Below are positions 27,673 through 37,006 of a stretch of 64,000 nucleotides of DNA, in pieces. The notes beneath the pieces were generated by a model, which was not told the DNA's origin, made no database searches, and saw nothing but the letters and a program-made list of their open reading frames with translations. The DNA comes from Cellvibrio sp. OA-2007. Lineage in GTDB: Bacteria; Pseudomonadota; Gammaproteobacteria; Pseudomonadales; Cellvibrionaceae. Each line of letters begins with the position of its first letter. Position 1 is the stretch's first letter. The stretch is from NCBI RefSeq assembly GCF_000953825.1, contig NZ_BBUL01000095.1:1-64000 (forward strand), in the 5' to 3' direction. Position numbers and translations under genes: made by a program.

Positions 27673-28312
27673 TTATGGGTACCAATGCATCTTTAATGCT
27701 GGATGGTTTTGGTGCGTTTTGTGATTCAATAAGTGTACGCAAACCATTTGCATCGGTGCGTGTGGCGCTTAATATACGGATAGCATAATTGGGCGCCTCA
27801 GGGAACGCTTTAAACATGCCGCGCGGTTCCTGTGCAATCTTCTCAATCACCTCCATTCCTGCGACGACCTTCCCGAATACGGTGTAGCCGGGTTTTGTTT
27901 CGGTGGCATTTAATCCGGAGTTGTTTTTCAGGTTGATATAAAACTGCGCTGTGGCACTGTCCGGGTTTTGTTGTCTTGCCATAGCAACGCTTTTGTAATC
28001 ATTTGCCAAGCCATTAATAGATTCATTAGGGATGGGTTTGCGCGTTTCTTTTTCAGCAAAATCAAACGTCATGCCCCCGCCTTGAACAACAAAACCAGGA
28101 ACGACACGATGAAAAATGGTGCCGTCATAAAACTTTGCATCGACATAGCCGAGAAAATTTTGCACGGTTTGAGGCGCTGCTTTGGGATATGTTTCAATCA
28201 CGAATGTGCCTAGGTCCGTTTTTATGGCGACTAAGGCATTTTCAACCGCAAAAGTGTATGAGCTTGTGATCAAGCTAAAACCTAGTAATAAAGAGGCGAG
28301 TTTTTTAAACAT
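27656..28312 (-). CDS. Periplasmic cyclophilin-type peptidyl-prolyl isomerase
   Basis: A 218-residue exported cyclophilin. The signal peptide is MFKKLASLLLGFSLITSSY...; the catalytic region shows FHRVVPGFVVQGGG (Arg and Gln of the active site) and SATAQFYINL. ATG 28312 is chosen because it begins the signal peptide; a longer frame exists upstream but overlaps the preceding gene. A C-terminal tail of some 30 residues extends beyond the PpiA core. It probably assists folding of periplasmic proteins. Confidence 0.9.
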   Translation of the reverse strand: MFKKLASLLLGFSLITSSYTFAVENALVAIKTDLGTFVIETYPKAAPQTVQNFLGYVDAKFYDGTIFHRVVPGFVVQGGGMTFDFAEKETRKPIPNESINGLANDYKSVAMARQQNPDSATAQFYINLKNNSGLNATETKPGYTVFGKVVAGMEVIEKIAQEPRGMFKAFPEAPNYAIRILSATRTDANGLRTLIESQNAPKPSSIKDALVPINELQQ

Positions 28313-28322
28313 ACTAATTTCC

Positions 28323-28982
28323 TTAGCGCCATTCTGATCTGCGCTTGCGGCGGCCAAAGGCCTGCAAAATAAATGATAGAAAAACACCGCCAAAGACTAG
28401 TCCGCCACCGTAAACCCAGTGATTAAAGCGATCTGTGTTTTTGAGTTTTTCATTTTCCGCTTTAAGTACATCGGCGTGCGTTTGCAAAAGCTGATTATCT
28501 TTGAGCATACGTTGATGTTCTTCTTCTAGATTAAATGCGGTGGTGGCGGCTTGGCGCATGTCTTCCGTATCGGCTAATAGCTGTTGGTGTTCTTGTTGGA
28601 CTTTTGCAAGCTGTTCTTTGAGTTGCGCATTTTCAGTTTGCAGGGTCATTAGGTCGCGCGATGAGTTCGACAGCGCCGCTAGTTGCAAAGCTGCGGTAGG
28701 TTTCGCTGTGATGTTTTGGCTGCGCACCCAACCTTCGGTACCTTCGGGAGTGATGATTAGTGACCACTGGTTGTTGTCGGTGCCTGTTTCTTCACGAATG
28801 AAATTCAGTTTGGTGCCGCTTGCCAATCCTTGTTGCAGAATACTTGCTTGTGGGTTTTTGTCGCTGCGTACGGGAATGTAGATTACGTCAGAAACATATT
28901 TATCAGCAGCCATGCTGTGGGCGCTATAGAGTGGCAGTGTAAACATGGATAGCGTACAGCCAAGCAGAAAAGTTTTTTTCAC
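28323..28982 (-). CDS. TIGR04211-type SH3 domain protein, membrane-anchored
   Basis: A 219-residue protein with a signal peptide, a bacterial SH3 domain (about 28-95: KYVSDVIYIPVRSDKNPQAS, EGWVRSQNI), a long coiled coil (about 105-185, rich in Gln/Glu/Leu) and a C-terminal membrane helix (VYGGGLVFGGVFLSFILQAF) ending in basic residues. This is the YgiM/TIGR04211 layout: the SH3 domain faces the periplasm. Its molecular role is unsettled; an envelope function is likely. The cyclophilin gene starts 10 bases downstream. Confidence 0.85.
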   Translation of the reverse strand: MKKTFLLGCTLSMFTLPLYSAHSMAADKYVSDVIYIPVRSDKNPQASILQQGLASGTKLNFIREETGTDNNQWSLIITPEGTEGWVRSQNITAKPTAALQLAALSNSSRDLMTLQTENAQLKEQLAKVQQEHQQLLADTEDMRQAATTAFNLEEEHQRMLKDNQLLQTHADVLKAENEKLKNTDRFNHWVYGGGLVFGGVFLSFILQAFGRRKRRSEWR

Positions 28983-29019
28983 GGTTGTTCAGATCCTTAA
29001 AAATGAAGAGTAAAAAGAC

Positions 29020-29319
29020 TTAAGGCAACACTTTTTTAAATGGTTTTACGACAACCTTGGCATAGACACCTGCGCTGACATAGGGGTCCGCGTCAGCCCA
29101 AGATTGTGCCTGCGCAAGGGAGGTGAACTCAGCAACCACGAGGCTGCCAGTGAATCCGGCTTCGCCAGGGTCATTATTATCTATTGCTGGATGCGGGCCT
29201 GCGATAAAAAGGCGGCCTTCATCATTTAATTGTTGGAGTCGTGCGATGTGAGCTGGGCGCGCTAATTTACGCTGTTCCAAACTGTTGCTGATGTCTTCAC
29301 TTATAATTGCGTAAAGCAT
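29020..29319 (-). CDS. yciI: YciI-family protein
   Basis: A 99-residue YciI-like protein: [33 protein letters not shown] and [16 protein letters not shown]. The conserved His and Asp of the family (in RPAHIARL and WADADPY) are present. The fold is ferredoxin-like; some relatives are dehydrochlorinases but the usual role is unknown. ATG 29319 is chosen to match family starts. In E. coli yciI also lies near the yciO/yciV region, which is divergent here. Confidence 0.87.
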   Translation of the reverse strand: MLYAIISEDISNSLEQRKLARPAHIARLQQLNDEGRLFIAGPHPAIDNNDPGEAGFTGSLVVAEFTSLAQAQSWADADPYVSAGVYAKVVVKPFKKVLP

Positions 29320-29382
29320 GGAATGTTCTCTAGGAATAAAAAAGTGGTGCAAATATCTGTCGATAGAAACGTTGACTTGGGC

Positions 29383-30153
29383 TTAATCTTCGCTGCCATC
29401 GTTAATAACGTCTTCCAGTGTTAAATGCGTGAGCAGGCGAATACTGCGAAATACGTAAAACAAGGTGCCCATCATAATGATCATCATAGGTAGTGCGATC
29501 ACTGGGTAACTCAGGGCAGTCATTTTACCTAATTCCGCGTTGAATGCGGCAGTGCCCGGCTGGCTGACCAAAATAACTTTAGCGAGAACATAATTTAATA
29601 CGGATGATAAAAAGAATGAGGCGGCTATCATCAAGGATGCAGTGGTCAACGTTCGTTCAAACGATTTTTGCGTGCCGTAGTGTTGTAGGGCTGCATCGAC
29701 TTTATGAATCTTTAGAACCTTATCGTTATAGATAAACGTTTTTACTAACGGGTAGCGTGTTCTGATTGAGATCAGTGTCACTATGCCAAGAATGCCGGGA
29801 ATAGCGGCTTCCTTAATTGCAAAATATTTTGGGGCTAGATGCATGAGGCTTAGCCCACCAGTGAGTAGTACACTCACAATTCCCAGAGCGGAAAAAATAT
29901 TAATTTTTTTGTTGATCACAAAATCGCGCACGCCGTAACTGATAGGAAAGGCGAGTGCAATAATTAATCCCCAGGTCGCTCCCAGATATTCATCGCCACT
30001 GAGTTTGGTCAAAATCAGCGTGGGAATAACAATGTTCATTAGCAGATTGGCTAAAAAACTTTCTTTTTTGGGTTTTGGCTGCGAATTTGCGGGCTCTGCG
30101 GGTGGTTTATCGGCTAACATGCTCACATTCTTTTCGGTGTTGTTGTCGGTCAT
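29383..30153 (-). CDS. VC0807-type integral membrane protein
   Basis: A 256-residue membrane protein with about six hydrophobic segments and a charged, Pro-rich N-terminal tail of some 30 residues. The pattern LLMNIVIPTLILTKLSGD, GLIIALAFPISYGVRDF and the C-terminal DVINDGSED fit the VC0807 group. It occupies the place where pseudomonads and enterics have the septation protein YciB, but similarity to YciB is only in general membrane character. Function unknown. ATG 30153 has a weak AGGA site; TTG 30159 is an alternative. Confidence 0.65.
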   Translation of the reverse strand: MTDNNTEKNVSMLADKPPAEPANSQPKPKKESFLANLLMNIVIPTLILTKLSGDEYLGATWGLIIALAFPISYGVRDFVINKKINIFSALGIVSVLLTGGLSLMHLAPKYFAIKEAAIPGILGIVTLISIRTRYPLVKTFIYNDKVLKIHKVDAALQHYGTQKSFERTLTTASLMIAASFFLSSVLNYVLAKVILVSQPGTAAFNAELGKMTALSYPVIALPMMIIMMGTLFYVFRSIRLLTHLTLEDVINDGSED

Positions 30154-30188
30154 GACCAATCCTGGTGATGTACTTATTTGGAGTTTGA

Positions 30189-31082
30189 GTGATATTTGAT
30201 CTGCACTGCCACACCTATTTTTCTGACGGCATACTTAGCCCTGAGGCGGTAGTTGCGCGAGCCAAAGCGCGTGGTGTGGCTGTGCTGGCGATTACGGATC
30301 ACGATACCATAGCTGCCGTGGGGATTGCACAAAAAGCCGCAGGAGATGCAGGGATCAGCCTGATATCTGGCATAGAATTTTCCAGTCAATGGGGCAGGGG
30401 CGGCGTACACATTGTCGGGTTGGGAGTCGATATTCACTCTCCGGCACTGCTTGCGGCGATAGAATTTCAAGAGCAATCACGCAATGCGCGCGCGCTGGCA
30501 ATTGGCGATCGTTTATCCAAGGCGGGATTTCCCGGTGCCTTAGCGGGTGCTCAGGCACTTGCAGGCAGTGGCACCTTGGGCCGGCCACACTTTGCGCAAT
30601 ATCTGGTCGCTATAGGCGCAGTCAAAAATATCAATGCCGCCTTTAAAAAGTATCTGGGTGCTGGTAAACCAGCTGATGTGAAATACCAGTGGCCCTTGAT
30701 GGATCAGGTTATTGCCTGGATTCATGCCGCAGGTGGGGTGGCGGTGTTAGCGCATCCTGCCAAATACGAACTAACGCGAACCAAAATGTGTGCACTGGCC
30801 GATTCGTTTGTTGCAGCAGGTGGCGATGCAATAGAAGTGATTAGTGGCTTGCAGCCAGCAGCACAGACTGAAGATTTGTTGCGTATCGCGAATGAACGAT
30901 CACTCTATGCATCCTGTGGTTCCGATTTTCATATCCCTGATCAGCCTTGGCAGGAATTGGGCAGCTTTGGGCGTTTGCCTGCCCATGCCAAACCGGTTTG
31001 GGAATTATTAGGCTATAACCAACAACAGTCATTAACATTATTTTCGCAGACCGATGCATTGGTGTCGGTAGGTGTGCCGTAA
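30189..31082 (+). CDS. PHP-domain phosphoesterase (RNase AM / YciV-like)
   Basis: A 297-residue PHP protein with the four metal-binding motifs: DLHCHTYFSDG, AITDHDT, AHPAKY and CGSDFH. It resembles E. coli YciV (RNase AM), a 5'-3' exonuclease that trims rRNA 5' ends and degrades 3',5'-nucleoside bisphosphates. It begins with GTG at 30189 after GGAG at 30179-30182, divergent from the 30153 gene with only 35 bases between them. The order PHP-yciO-scpA-scpB-rluB is a conserved gammaproteobacterial run. Confidence 0.87.
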   Translation: MIFDLHCHTYFSDGILSPEAVVARAKARGVAVLAITDHDTIAAVGIAQKAAGDAGISLISGIEFSSQWGRGGVHIVGLGVDIHSPALLAAIEFQEQSRNARALAIGDRLSKAGFPGALAGAQALAGSGTLGRPHFAQYLVAIGAVKNINAAFKKYLGAGKPADVKYQWPLMDQVIAWIHAAGGVAVLAHPAKYELTRTKMCALADSFVAAGGDAIEVISGLQPAAQTEDLLRIANERSLYASCGSDFHIPDQPWQELGSFGRLPAHAKPVWELLGYNQQQSLTLFSQTDALVSVGVP

Positions 31083-31096
31083 AAGGAGTCATCACA

Positions 31097-31723
31097 ATGG
31101 CCCAGTTTTTTCAGATCCATGCCGAAAATCCGCAGCACCGTTTGATCGTTCAGGCGGCCGATATTATCCGCAAAGGCGGCTTGGTGGTTTATCCAACAGA
31201 TTCCGCCTATGCATTAGGCTGCCATATTGGCGATAAAGATGCCTTGGAGCGCATTCGCACCCTGCGTAAACTGGATAAAAACCATAATTTTACCTTGATG
31301 TGCCGCGATTTATCCGAAATTGCGACCTATGCGCGGGTTAACAATCAAGCCTTCCGTTTGATTAAAAACCACACCCCCGGTGCTTATACTTTTATCCTGG
31401 AGGCGACTGCCGATGTGCCGCGCCGCTTGATGCACCCTAAACGCAAAACAATCGGTTTGCGTGTGCCGGATAATCCAATCGCGCTGGCGCTGTTGGAAGA
31501 GCTGGGCGAGCCGTTAATGACCAGCAGCTTGCTCATGCCGGGTGAGGGGTTCCCCATGACAGACCCTTACGATATTCGCGATACACTTGAGCACTTTGTC
31601 GAATTGGTAATTGATGGCGGTTATTGCGGCTTGGAGCCGACCACGGTGATTGATTTAACCGAAGACTTGCCGCAACTCGTGCGCCAAGGGAAAGGTGACT
31701 TCTCACCTTTTGAATCTAACTAG
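31097..31723 (+). CDS. yciO: YciO/Sua5/YrdC-family protein
   Basis: A 208-residue protein of the YciO branch: GGLVVYPTDSAYALGCHIGD, LDKNHNFTLMCRDLSEI, GAYTFILEAT and KRKTIGLRVPDNPIAL, PMTDPYDI. The Sua5/YrdC fold binds ATP and RNA; YrdC and Sua5 make threonylcarbamoyl-AMP for tRNA t6A, while YciO members act weakly or on something else. AAGGAG ribosome site at 31082-31087, 14 bases after the PHP gene: same operon. Confidence 0.9.
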   Translation: MAQFFQIHAENPQHRLIVQAADIIRKGGLVVYPTDSAYALGCHIGDKDALERIRTLRKLDKNHNFTLMCRDLSEIATYARVNNQAFRLIKNHTPGAYTFILEATADVPRRLMHPKRKTIGLRVPDNPIALALLEELGEPLMTSSLLMPGEGFPMTDPYDIRDTLEHFVELVIDGGYCGLEPTTVIDLTEDLPQLVRQGKGDFSPFESN

Positions 31724-31856
31724 TTGATCTATAAAGAAGTTGTTTGTAAGGCGTTCGCGCTGTCCGGCGCCTCCTGAAATGGCTATAATGCCGCCCTTGT
31801 TATCCGGCTTACACTAAAGCCGCTGATTTAATTGGCCAACCTGTGAGTTACCTTGC

Positions 31857-32777
31857 GTGAGTGAAACCCTCGACAACACGACTTCTTCGGCAGCATCTTC
31901 GGATGTTATTGCCGCTGCGCAAGCGGTTCCTGAAGAAACAGCGAGTGCAAATGCCACTGCAGTGGCCGAGGGGCAAACTGCTGCGCAAGGGCCGCAGCAA
32001 GGGGAGATGCCCTTTGCGATGGTTCATGGCAAGGCCTATACCCAGTTGCCACAGGATTTATATATCCCGCCCGATGCACTGGAAGTCTTTCTGGAAGCGT
32101 TTGAAGGGCCGCTGGATTTATTGCTGTACCTGATTCGCCGTCAAAATATTGATATCCTCGATATTAATGTCTCGGAAATTACCTCGCAGTACATGGCCTA
32201 TGTCGATTTGATGGAAACTCATCAATTCGAGTTGGCGGCAGAATATTTGGTGATGGCAGCCATGCTGGCCGAGATCAAATCGCGCATGTTATTGCCTCGC
32301 TCATCCGAAGAGCACGAAGAAGAGGAAGATCCGCGGGCATCACTTATTCGTCGCTTGCAGGAATATGAGCGCTTTAAGCAGGCCGCTGTGGATTTGGATC
32401 ATGTGCCGCGAGTCGCGCGCGATGTGTTCCCTGTCACTGCAGCAGGTCCGGATCGCAGCTTGACGCGACTTGATCCGGATGTAGAACTACAGGAATTATT
32501 ATTGGCGCTATCGGAAGTGCTGCGCCGTGCCGATATGTTTGAAAGTCACCACGTATCCAAAGAAAAGTTGTCTACCCGCGAGCGTATGGCGCAAGTATTG
32601 GATACGCTGGCGCATCAACATTTTGTCCCCTTTGTTAGCCTGTTTAAGGCGGAAGAGGGGCGCCTTGGAGTTGTTGTCACCTTTCTTGCGGTGATGGAAT
32701 TGATTAAAGAGTCGCTGGTGGAAATTGTCCAAAGCGAATCCTTTGCACCCATTCATGTAAAAGCCAGAACACAATGA
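31857..32777 (+). CDS. scpA: Segregation and condensation protein A
   Basis: A 306-residue kleisin. After an Ala/Glu-rich N-terminal stretch of about 65 residues, the ScpA core reads VFLEAFEGPLDLLLYLIRRQ, ILDINVSEITSQYMAYVD and EYLVMAAMLAEIKSRMLLPR, ending in a winged helix (VVTFLAVMELIKESLVEI). It bridges SMC-type ATPase heads in the chromosome-condensation complex. Start at GTG 31857. Its stop overlaps the scpB start (ATGA), so the two are coupled. Confidence 0.93.
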   Translation: MSETLDNTTSSAASSDVIAAAQAVPEETASANATAVAEGQTAAQGPQQGEMPFAMVHGKAYTQLPQDLYIPPDALEVFLEAFEGPLDLLLYLIRRQNIDILDINVSEITSQYMAYVDLMETHQFELAAEYLVMAAMLAEIKSRMLLPRSSEEHEEEEDPRASLIRRLQEYERFKQAAVDLDHVPRVARDVFPVTAAGPDRSLTRLDPDVELQELLLALSEVLRRADMFESHHVSKEKLSTRERMAQVLDTLAHQHFVPFVSLFKAEEGRLGVVVTFLAVMELIKESLVEIVQSESFAPIHVKARTQ

Positions 32778-33712
32778 CAAACGAAATTGATATCACAGAA
32801 GATACTCTTGATGAGGATCGGGATACATCAATAGAAATTGGTGAAGAATCCCGCCTATCACACGAGGAGTCTGACACTGAAGAATCGGCAACTGTACCCG
32901 TTACCCAAATGCCGGTTGATGCGGAGTTGTTGCGCAAGATTATCGAGGGCGCAATCCTTGCCGCTGGTCAACCGATGACTATCGCGCGATTACTGGATTT
33001 ATTTGATGCCGAAGTAGCACCGAGTAAAGAAGAGATTGCTGCCGCATTAGCAGACATTCAAGCCGCCAGTGCCGAGCGCGGCTTTGAATTGAAAGAAGTG
33101 GCTTCCGGTTGGCGTTTTCAGGTGCGCGATAATCTTGCGCCTTGGGTGAACCGCCTGTGGGAAGAGAAACCGCAAAAATATTCCCGCGCATTACTCGAAA
33201 CACTGGCACTGGTGGCTTATCGCCAACCGATTACCCGCGGTGATATTGAAGAAATTCGCGGCGTAGCAGTTAGCTCGCACATTATGAAAACCCTGTTGGA
33301 GCGCGATTGGGTGAAAGTCGTTGGGCATCGCGATGTTCCCGGTCGCCCCTCGCTGTTTGCTACCACGCGCCAGTTTTTGGACTATTTCAATTTAAAAAGT
33401 TTGGATGAATTGCCTTCACTCAGTGAAATTCGCGATTTGGATGAATTAAATCCAGTGCTGGATTTGGGTGAGGCCGGTTTAGGTGAAAAAGATACAGATG
33501 CACCTATTCCGGATACTCCGACTTTAGATGCGACCCCTCCTGTTGCTATCGCTGACGGTGATGCTGAACCGATAGATGCACAAAGTGTTGTTTACGAAGA
33601 AGGTTTTGTAGATGGCGAAGAGGCGTTTGTCGATGCAGATCAAGATGCTGCGCCTGCAAATACTGAAGCTACAGCTGCAACAGATAATGAAGAAGAACCC
33701 CGCAGTGAATAA
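32774..33712 (+). CDS. scpB: Segregation and condensation protein B
   Basis: A 312-residue ScpB: an acidic N-terminal tail, then two winged-helix domains (LLRKIIEGAILAAGQPMTIA; ALLETLALVAYRQPITRGDI, EEIRGVAVSSHIMKTLLERD, GRPSLFATTRQFLDYFNLKS) and a long acidic C-terminal tail of about 95 residues, longer than in compact ScpB proteins. It dimerises and binds ScpA. Overlaps scpA by four bases. Confidence 0.94.
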   Translation: MTNEIDITEDTLDEDRDTSIEIGEESRLSHEESDTEESATVPVTQMPVDAELLRKIIEGAILAAGQPMTIARLLDLFDAEVAPSKEEIAAALADIQAASAERGFELKEVASGWRFQVRDNLAPWVNRLWEEKPQKYSRALLETLALVAYRQPITRGDIEEIRGVAVSSHIMKTLLERDWVKVVGHRDVPGRPSLFATTRQFLDYFNLKSLDELPSLSEIRDLDELNPVLDLGEAGLGEKDTDAPIPDTPTLDATPPVAIADGDAEPIDAQSVVYEEGFVDGEEAFVDADQDAAPANTEATAATDNEEEPRSE

Positions 33713-33726
33713 CTGCTTAATAACCT

Positions 33727-34860
33727 ATGGTGAAGAAAATCAACCAAGATAAACCTGAAAAACCTACCAAGGCTGTGAAGCCAGTAGTTGCCGGAAAAGC
33801 GAAATCTGCCGATAAAAAAGCAGCTACAGCAAAACCTGCAAAAAATAATGCAGCGCATAAACGTGATGCATCCGAACGTCCTGTGAAATCGGCAGCAGGT
33901 AAACCTGCACAGTCTTCTAGAGCCTCATCCAAGCCAAAAGCAGCACCGGCCGCCAGTGAAAAAACCTTGGCACCTGCCGCGCCTGGCGATGAAAAATTAC
34001 AGAAAGTACTTGCCCGTGCTGGCATGGGTTCGCGCCGCGAAATGGAGCGAGCGATTGAAGCGGGGCAGGTTAAGGTCAATGACAAAATCGCCAAATTGGG
34101 CGATAGAGTTCTGCCGCAAGATAAAATTTTTGTAAACGGTCAGCGAGTGGTATTGCGCAGTGAATTAACCCGTCGTCGTGTAATTCTCTACAACAAACCC
34201 GAAGGTGAAATTTGCTCGCGCTCTGACCCGGAAGGTCGCCCGACTGTGTACGATCACTTGCCGGCATTAAAAGGTGAGCGTTGGATTTCAGTTGGTCGTT
34301 TGGATTTTAATACCAGCGGATTACTGTTATTTACCAATGATGGTGAATTGGCGAACAAACTTATGCATCCATCGTCAGTGATTGATCGTGAATACCTCGT
34401 TCGTATTCAAGGTGAAGTAACCGATGAAATGCGTGCAAGTCTATTAAAAGGTGTTGCGCTGGATGATGGTGTCGCCCGTTTTACCGATATAGTGGACGGT
34501 GCTGGTGAGGGTAAAAACCGCTGGTTCTATTGTGTGGTAATGGAAGGCCGCAATCGCGAAGTGCGTCGCTTGTGGGAATCACAAGGGGTAAAAGTGAGCC
34601 GCTTGAAGCGGGTTCGCTACGCCAATATTTTTATCCCCTCCCATGTACGGGTTGGCCAGTGGGTTGATCTTACCGAGCGAGAAATTCAGGATCTGTGTAT
34701 GACAGCAGGTTTTGATAGTTCAACCTATACGCGCATGATGGAACCCACCCGTGATGAAGCGGCACAGCGTGAACGTCACGACAAAAAATTACGCGCCGCC
34801 TCTGCTGCACCACGTCGCCCCAAGGTGCCTCCGCGTAAGCGCCCACCGATTATGGAGTAG
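33727..34860 (+). CDS. rluB: 23S rRNA pseudouridine(2605) synthase RluB
   Basis: A 377-residue pseudouridine synthase. Residues 1-90 are a Lys/Ala/Pro-rich low-complexity extension. An S4 RNA-binding domain follows (EKLQKVLARAGMGSRREMER), then the catalytic domain with Asp in VGRLDFNTSGLLLFTNDG and GRNREVRRLWESQG. RluB modifies U2605 of 23S rRNA. The C-terminus is again basic (RRPKVPPRKRPPIME). It lies 14 bases after scpB and ends at a strong terminator. Confidence 0.92.
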   Translation: MVKKINQDKPEKPTKAVKPVVAGKAKSADKKAATAKPAKNNAAHKRDASERPVKSAAGKPAQSSRASSKPKAAPAASEKTLAPAAPGDEKLQKVLARAGMGSRREMERAIEAGQVKVNDKIAKLGDRVLPQDKIFVNGQRVVLRSELTRRRVILYNKPEGEICSRSDPEGRPTVYDHLPALKGERWISVGRLDFNTSGLLLFTNDGELANKLMHPSSVIDREYLVRIQGEVTDEMRASLLKGVALDDGVARFTDIVDGAGEGKNRWFYCVVMEGRNREVRRLWESQGVKVSRLKRVRYANIFIPSHVRVGQWVDLTEREIQDLCMTAGFDSSTYTRMMEPTRDEAAQRERHDKKLRAASAAPRRPKVPPRKRPPIME

Positions 34861-34883
34861 ACAAACACGTTTTCATCCCAATA

Positions 34884-34907
34884 AAAATCCCCGCACGGGG
34901 ATTTTTT
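34884..34907. terminator. Bidirectional terminator between rluB and miaB
   Basis: AAAAATCCCCG / CGGGGATTTTT: a perfect 11-base-pair stem with a 2-base centre at 34884-34907, with A and T tracts on either side so it works for both convergent genes. Confidence 0.88.
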
Positions 34908-34933
34908 ATTGGAAATGTTTTTCTGCAAAGTAA

Positions 34934-36307
34934 TTACTTTATCCAGTCCGCATCCAATTCAGAGCTTACCAATGTGCCGCGCAAGGAGTTGGTCAGCGCT
35001 TCTTCGATAAGAATATCGGCGAACTTGCCAATCAAATCGGCGTTATCGCTACGGAAATTCACCACGCGATTGTTTTCGGTACGGCCACACAATTGACCTG
35101 GGTCTTTTTTGGAATAACCGGTCACCAAAATGCGTTCAGTGTTGCCCACCATACGGCGGCTGATTGCCAGCGCTTGTTGAATCAAACGGTCTTGCAATAT
35201 AGCGAGGCGATGTTTTTTTACTTCTTCCGGAGTGTCATCCGGGAAATCTGCCGCTGGTGTGCCGGGGCGCGCGCTGTAAATAAAACTGTAGGAAGTATCA
35301 AAATCCATATCCTGAATCAGTTTCATGGTCGCTTCAAAGTCGGCATCGGTTTCGCCGGGGAAGCCGATAATAAAGTCAGATGAAAAACTGATGTTCGGGC
35401 GATTCTTTTTAATTTTGCGCAGCTTGGATTTGTACTCCAACGCCGTATGGCCGCGTTTCATTGCCATCAAGATGCGGTCTGAACCACTTTGTACCGGCAA
35501 ATGCAAATGACTCACCAGCTCGGGAACCTGGTTGTACACTTCGATTAAGGCATCGCTAAATTCCACTGGATGCGATGTGGTAAAACGAATGCGATCAATA
35601 CCATCGATAGCGGCAACGTAAGTAATCAACTCCGCTAAATCAATCTGGGTGCCATCGGCGGTATCACCGCGATAGGCGTTGACATTTTGGCCAAGCAGAT
35701 TGACTTCGCGCACACCTTGTTTGGCGAGGTGGAGAATTTCGGTCATTACATCGGCCACCGGGCGGCTGACTTCTTCGCCGCGGGTATAGGGAACTACGCA
35801 GAAGGTACAGTATTTGGAGCAGCCTTCCATGATCGACACAAACGCACTTACGCCGTCGGCATCGGGTTGCGGCAAACGGTCGAATTTTTCGATCTCGGGG
35901 AAACTAATGTCTACCACTACAACGCCACCGGTTTTTTTGGTTTCCATCATTTCGGGCAGGCGATGCAGGGTTTGCGGGCCAAAAATCAAATCCACGTAAG
36001 GCGCACGTTTGGCGATAGCTTCACCTTCCTGACTGGCCACGCAGCCGCCGACCCCGATCACTAACTCAGGGTTCTTTTTCTTAAGTTTTTTCCAGCGCCC
36101 GAGTTCATGGAACAAGCGCTCTTGCGCTTTCTCACGAATCGAACAGGTGTTGATGAGGATTACATCGGCGTCTTCCGGGTCTTCGGTCGGCACCATATTG
36201 TGTGACTCGCCCAACAAATCCTTCATGCGCGACGAATCGTACTCATTCATCTGGCAACCGTGGGTTTTGATATAGAGCTTTTTAATGGGCGCTTCTGTGG
36301 TGGACAT
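34934..36307 (-). CDS. miaB: tRNA-2-methylthio-N6-dimethylallyladenosine synthase MiaB
   Basis: A 457-residue radical-SAM methylthiotransferase. The UPF0004 domain has its three cluster cysteines in [21 protein letters not shown] and [11 protein letters not shown]; the radical-SAM cysteines are in [17 protein letters not shown]; a C-terminal TRAM domain runs from [14 protein letters not shown] to VVNFRSD. It adds a methylthio group to i6A37 of tRNAs reading UNN codons. ATG 36307 matches family starts. Confidence 0.96.
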   Translation of the reverse strand: MSTTEAPIKKLYIKTHGCQMNEYDSSRMKDLLGESHNMVPTEDPEDADVILINTCSIREKAQERLFHELGRWKKLKKKNPELVIGVGGCVASQEGEAIAKRAPYVDLIFGPQTLHRLPEMMETKKTGGVVVVDISFPEIEKFDRLPQPDADGVSAFVSIMEGCSKYCTFCVVPYTRGEEVSRPVADVMTEILHLAKQGVREVNLLGQNVNAYRGDTADGTQIDLAELITYVAAIDGIDRIRFTTSHPVEFSDALIEVYNQVPELVSHLHLPVQSGSDRILMAMKRGHTALEYKSKLRKIKKNRPNISFSSDFIIGFPGETDADFEATMKLIQDMDFDTSYSFIYSARPGTPAADFPDDTPEEVKKHRLAILQDRLIQQALAISRRMVGNTERILVTGYSKKDPGQLCGRTENNRVVNFRSDNADLIGKFADILIEEALTNSLRGTLVSSELDADWIK

Positions 36308-36543
36308 CGAACTACTACCTGCTTGGAATTACGCTGACTGATGCGTGTTTCAACCAATCTGTTGATCGAAAAACGCGCAGAAAAAGAAGGCGCGCATTAT
36401 AGCTATCTTATGGGGTAAAGCCTATAGAAAAGGCCGGCTATCCGGCAGATGCTTGCAGCGGCAATATCCTGCCCGTGCTAAACTGCGCGCCCGCTTACTG
36501 CCTGCATCTGGCTGCGGCCGAATTCATTTCTTATAGGTAAACC

Positions 36544-36873
36544 ATGAAAAAGACGTTCAAACTCCATGTCGAAGGCAAAAACAATGACCGCGTATTGGAG
36601 GCCATCAAACACGAAGTGCGCAAATACGTAAAACGCGAACGCCGCAAAACCCTGCCCAAGGGGGTGGATTACTGGGCATTTGATTGCAAATTTGGTGTGA
36701 CTTCAGAAGTTGCTGAAGTTGTGCGTTTGAGCGAACTGACTAAAAAAATGGATGAAGTGGCGGTTGCCGGTGGCGATAGTTTTTACGTCGAGATTTTAGC
36801 CGCACACGGTATTCGCAAGCCTCGCGAAGAAGGCGATTACAATCTGGATGATGACGAAGACTTGGGCGAGTAA
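36544..36873 (+). CDS. DUF6172 family protein
   Basis: A 109-residue basic-then-acidic protein: MKKTFKLHVEGKNNDRVLEA, VRKYVKRERRKTLPKGVDYW, AFDCKFG, ILAAHGIRKPREEGDYNLDD. The strongly basic segment around residues 28-40 suggests nucleic-acid contact, but no function is known. ATAGGT lies just before the ATG at 36544. Its last codons form the first unit of a short tandem repeat that continues downstream. Confidence 0.8.
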   Translation: MKKTFKLHVEGKNNDRVLEAIKHEVRKYVKRERRKTLPKGVDYWAFDCKFGVTSEVAEVVRLSELTKKMDEVAVAGGDSFYVEILAAHGIRKPREEGDYNLDDDEDLGE

Positions 36874-36911
36874 ACATTTGGCCAGTAAACATTGAGCAGT
36901 AAACATTGGCC
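36869..36911. repeat. Three tandem copies of an AGTAAACATTGGCC-like unit
   Basis: Copies at 36869-36883 (one extra T), 36884-36897 (GAGC instead of GGCC) and 36898-36911. The first contains the stop codon of the DUF6172 gene. The unit has no obvious coding role. Confidence 0.85.
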
Positions 36912-36917
36912 AGTGAT

Positions 36918-36955
36918 AAAAAAGCCGCTTCCAGCAATCTGAAAGCGGCTTTTTT
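36918..36955. terminator. Terminator after the DUF6172 gene
   Basis: AAAAAGCCGCTT pairs with AAGCGGCTTTTT across an 8-12 base loop at 36918-36955, followed by further T. A- and T-rich flanks allow use by the convergent rhlE gene. Confidence 0.85.
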
Positions 36956-36985
36956 ATTGCCCTGAATTTTATTGTCCTGAATTTT
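36956..36985. repeat. Two tandem 15-base copies of ATTGYCCTGAATTTT
   Basis: 36956-36970 and 36971-36985 differ at one base (C/T). They lie directly after the terminator and 21 bases before the end of rhlE. Confidence 0.85.
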
Positions 36986-37006
36986 GTGGCTTGGAGTTGT
37001 ACAAAA

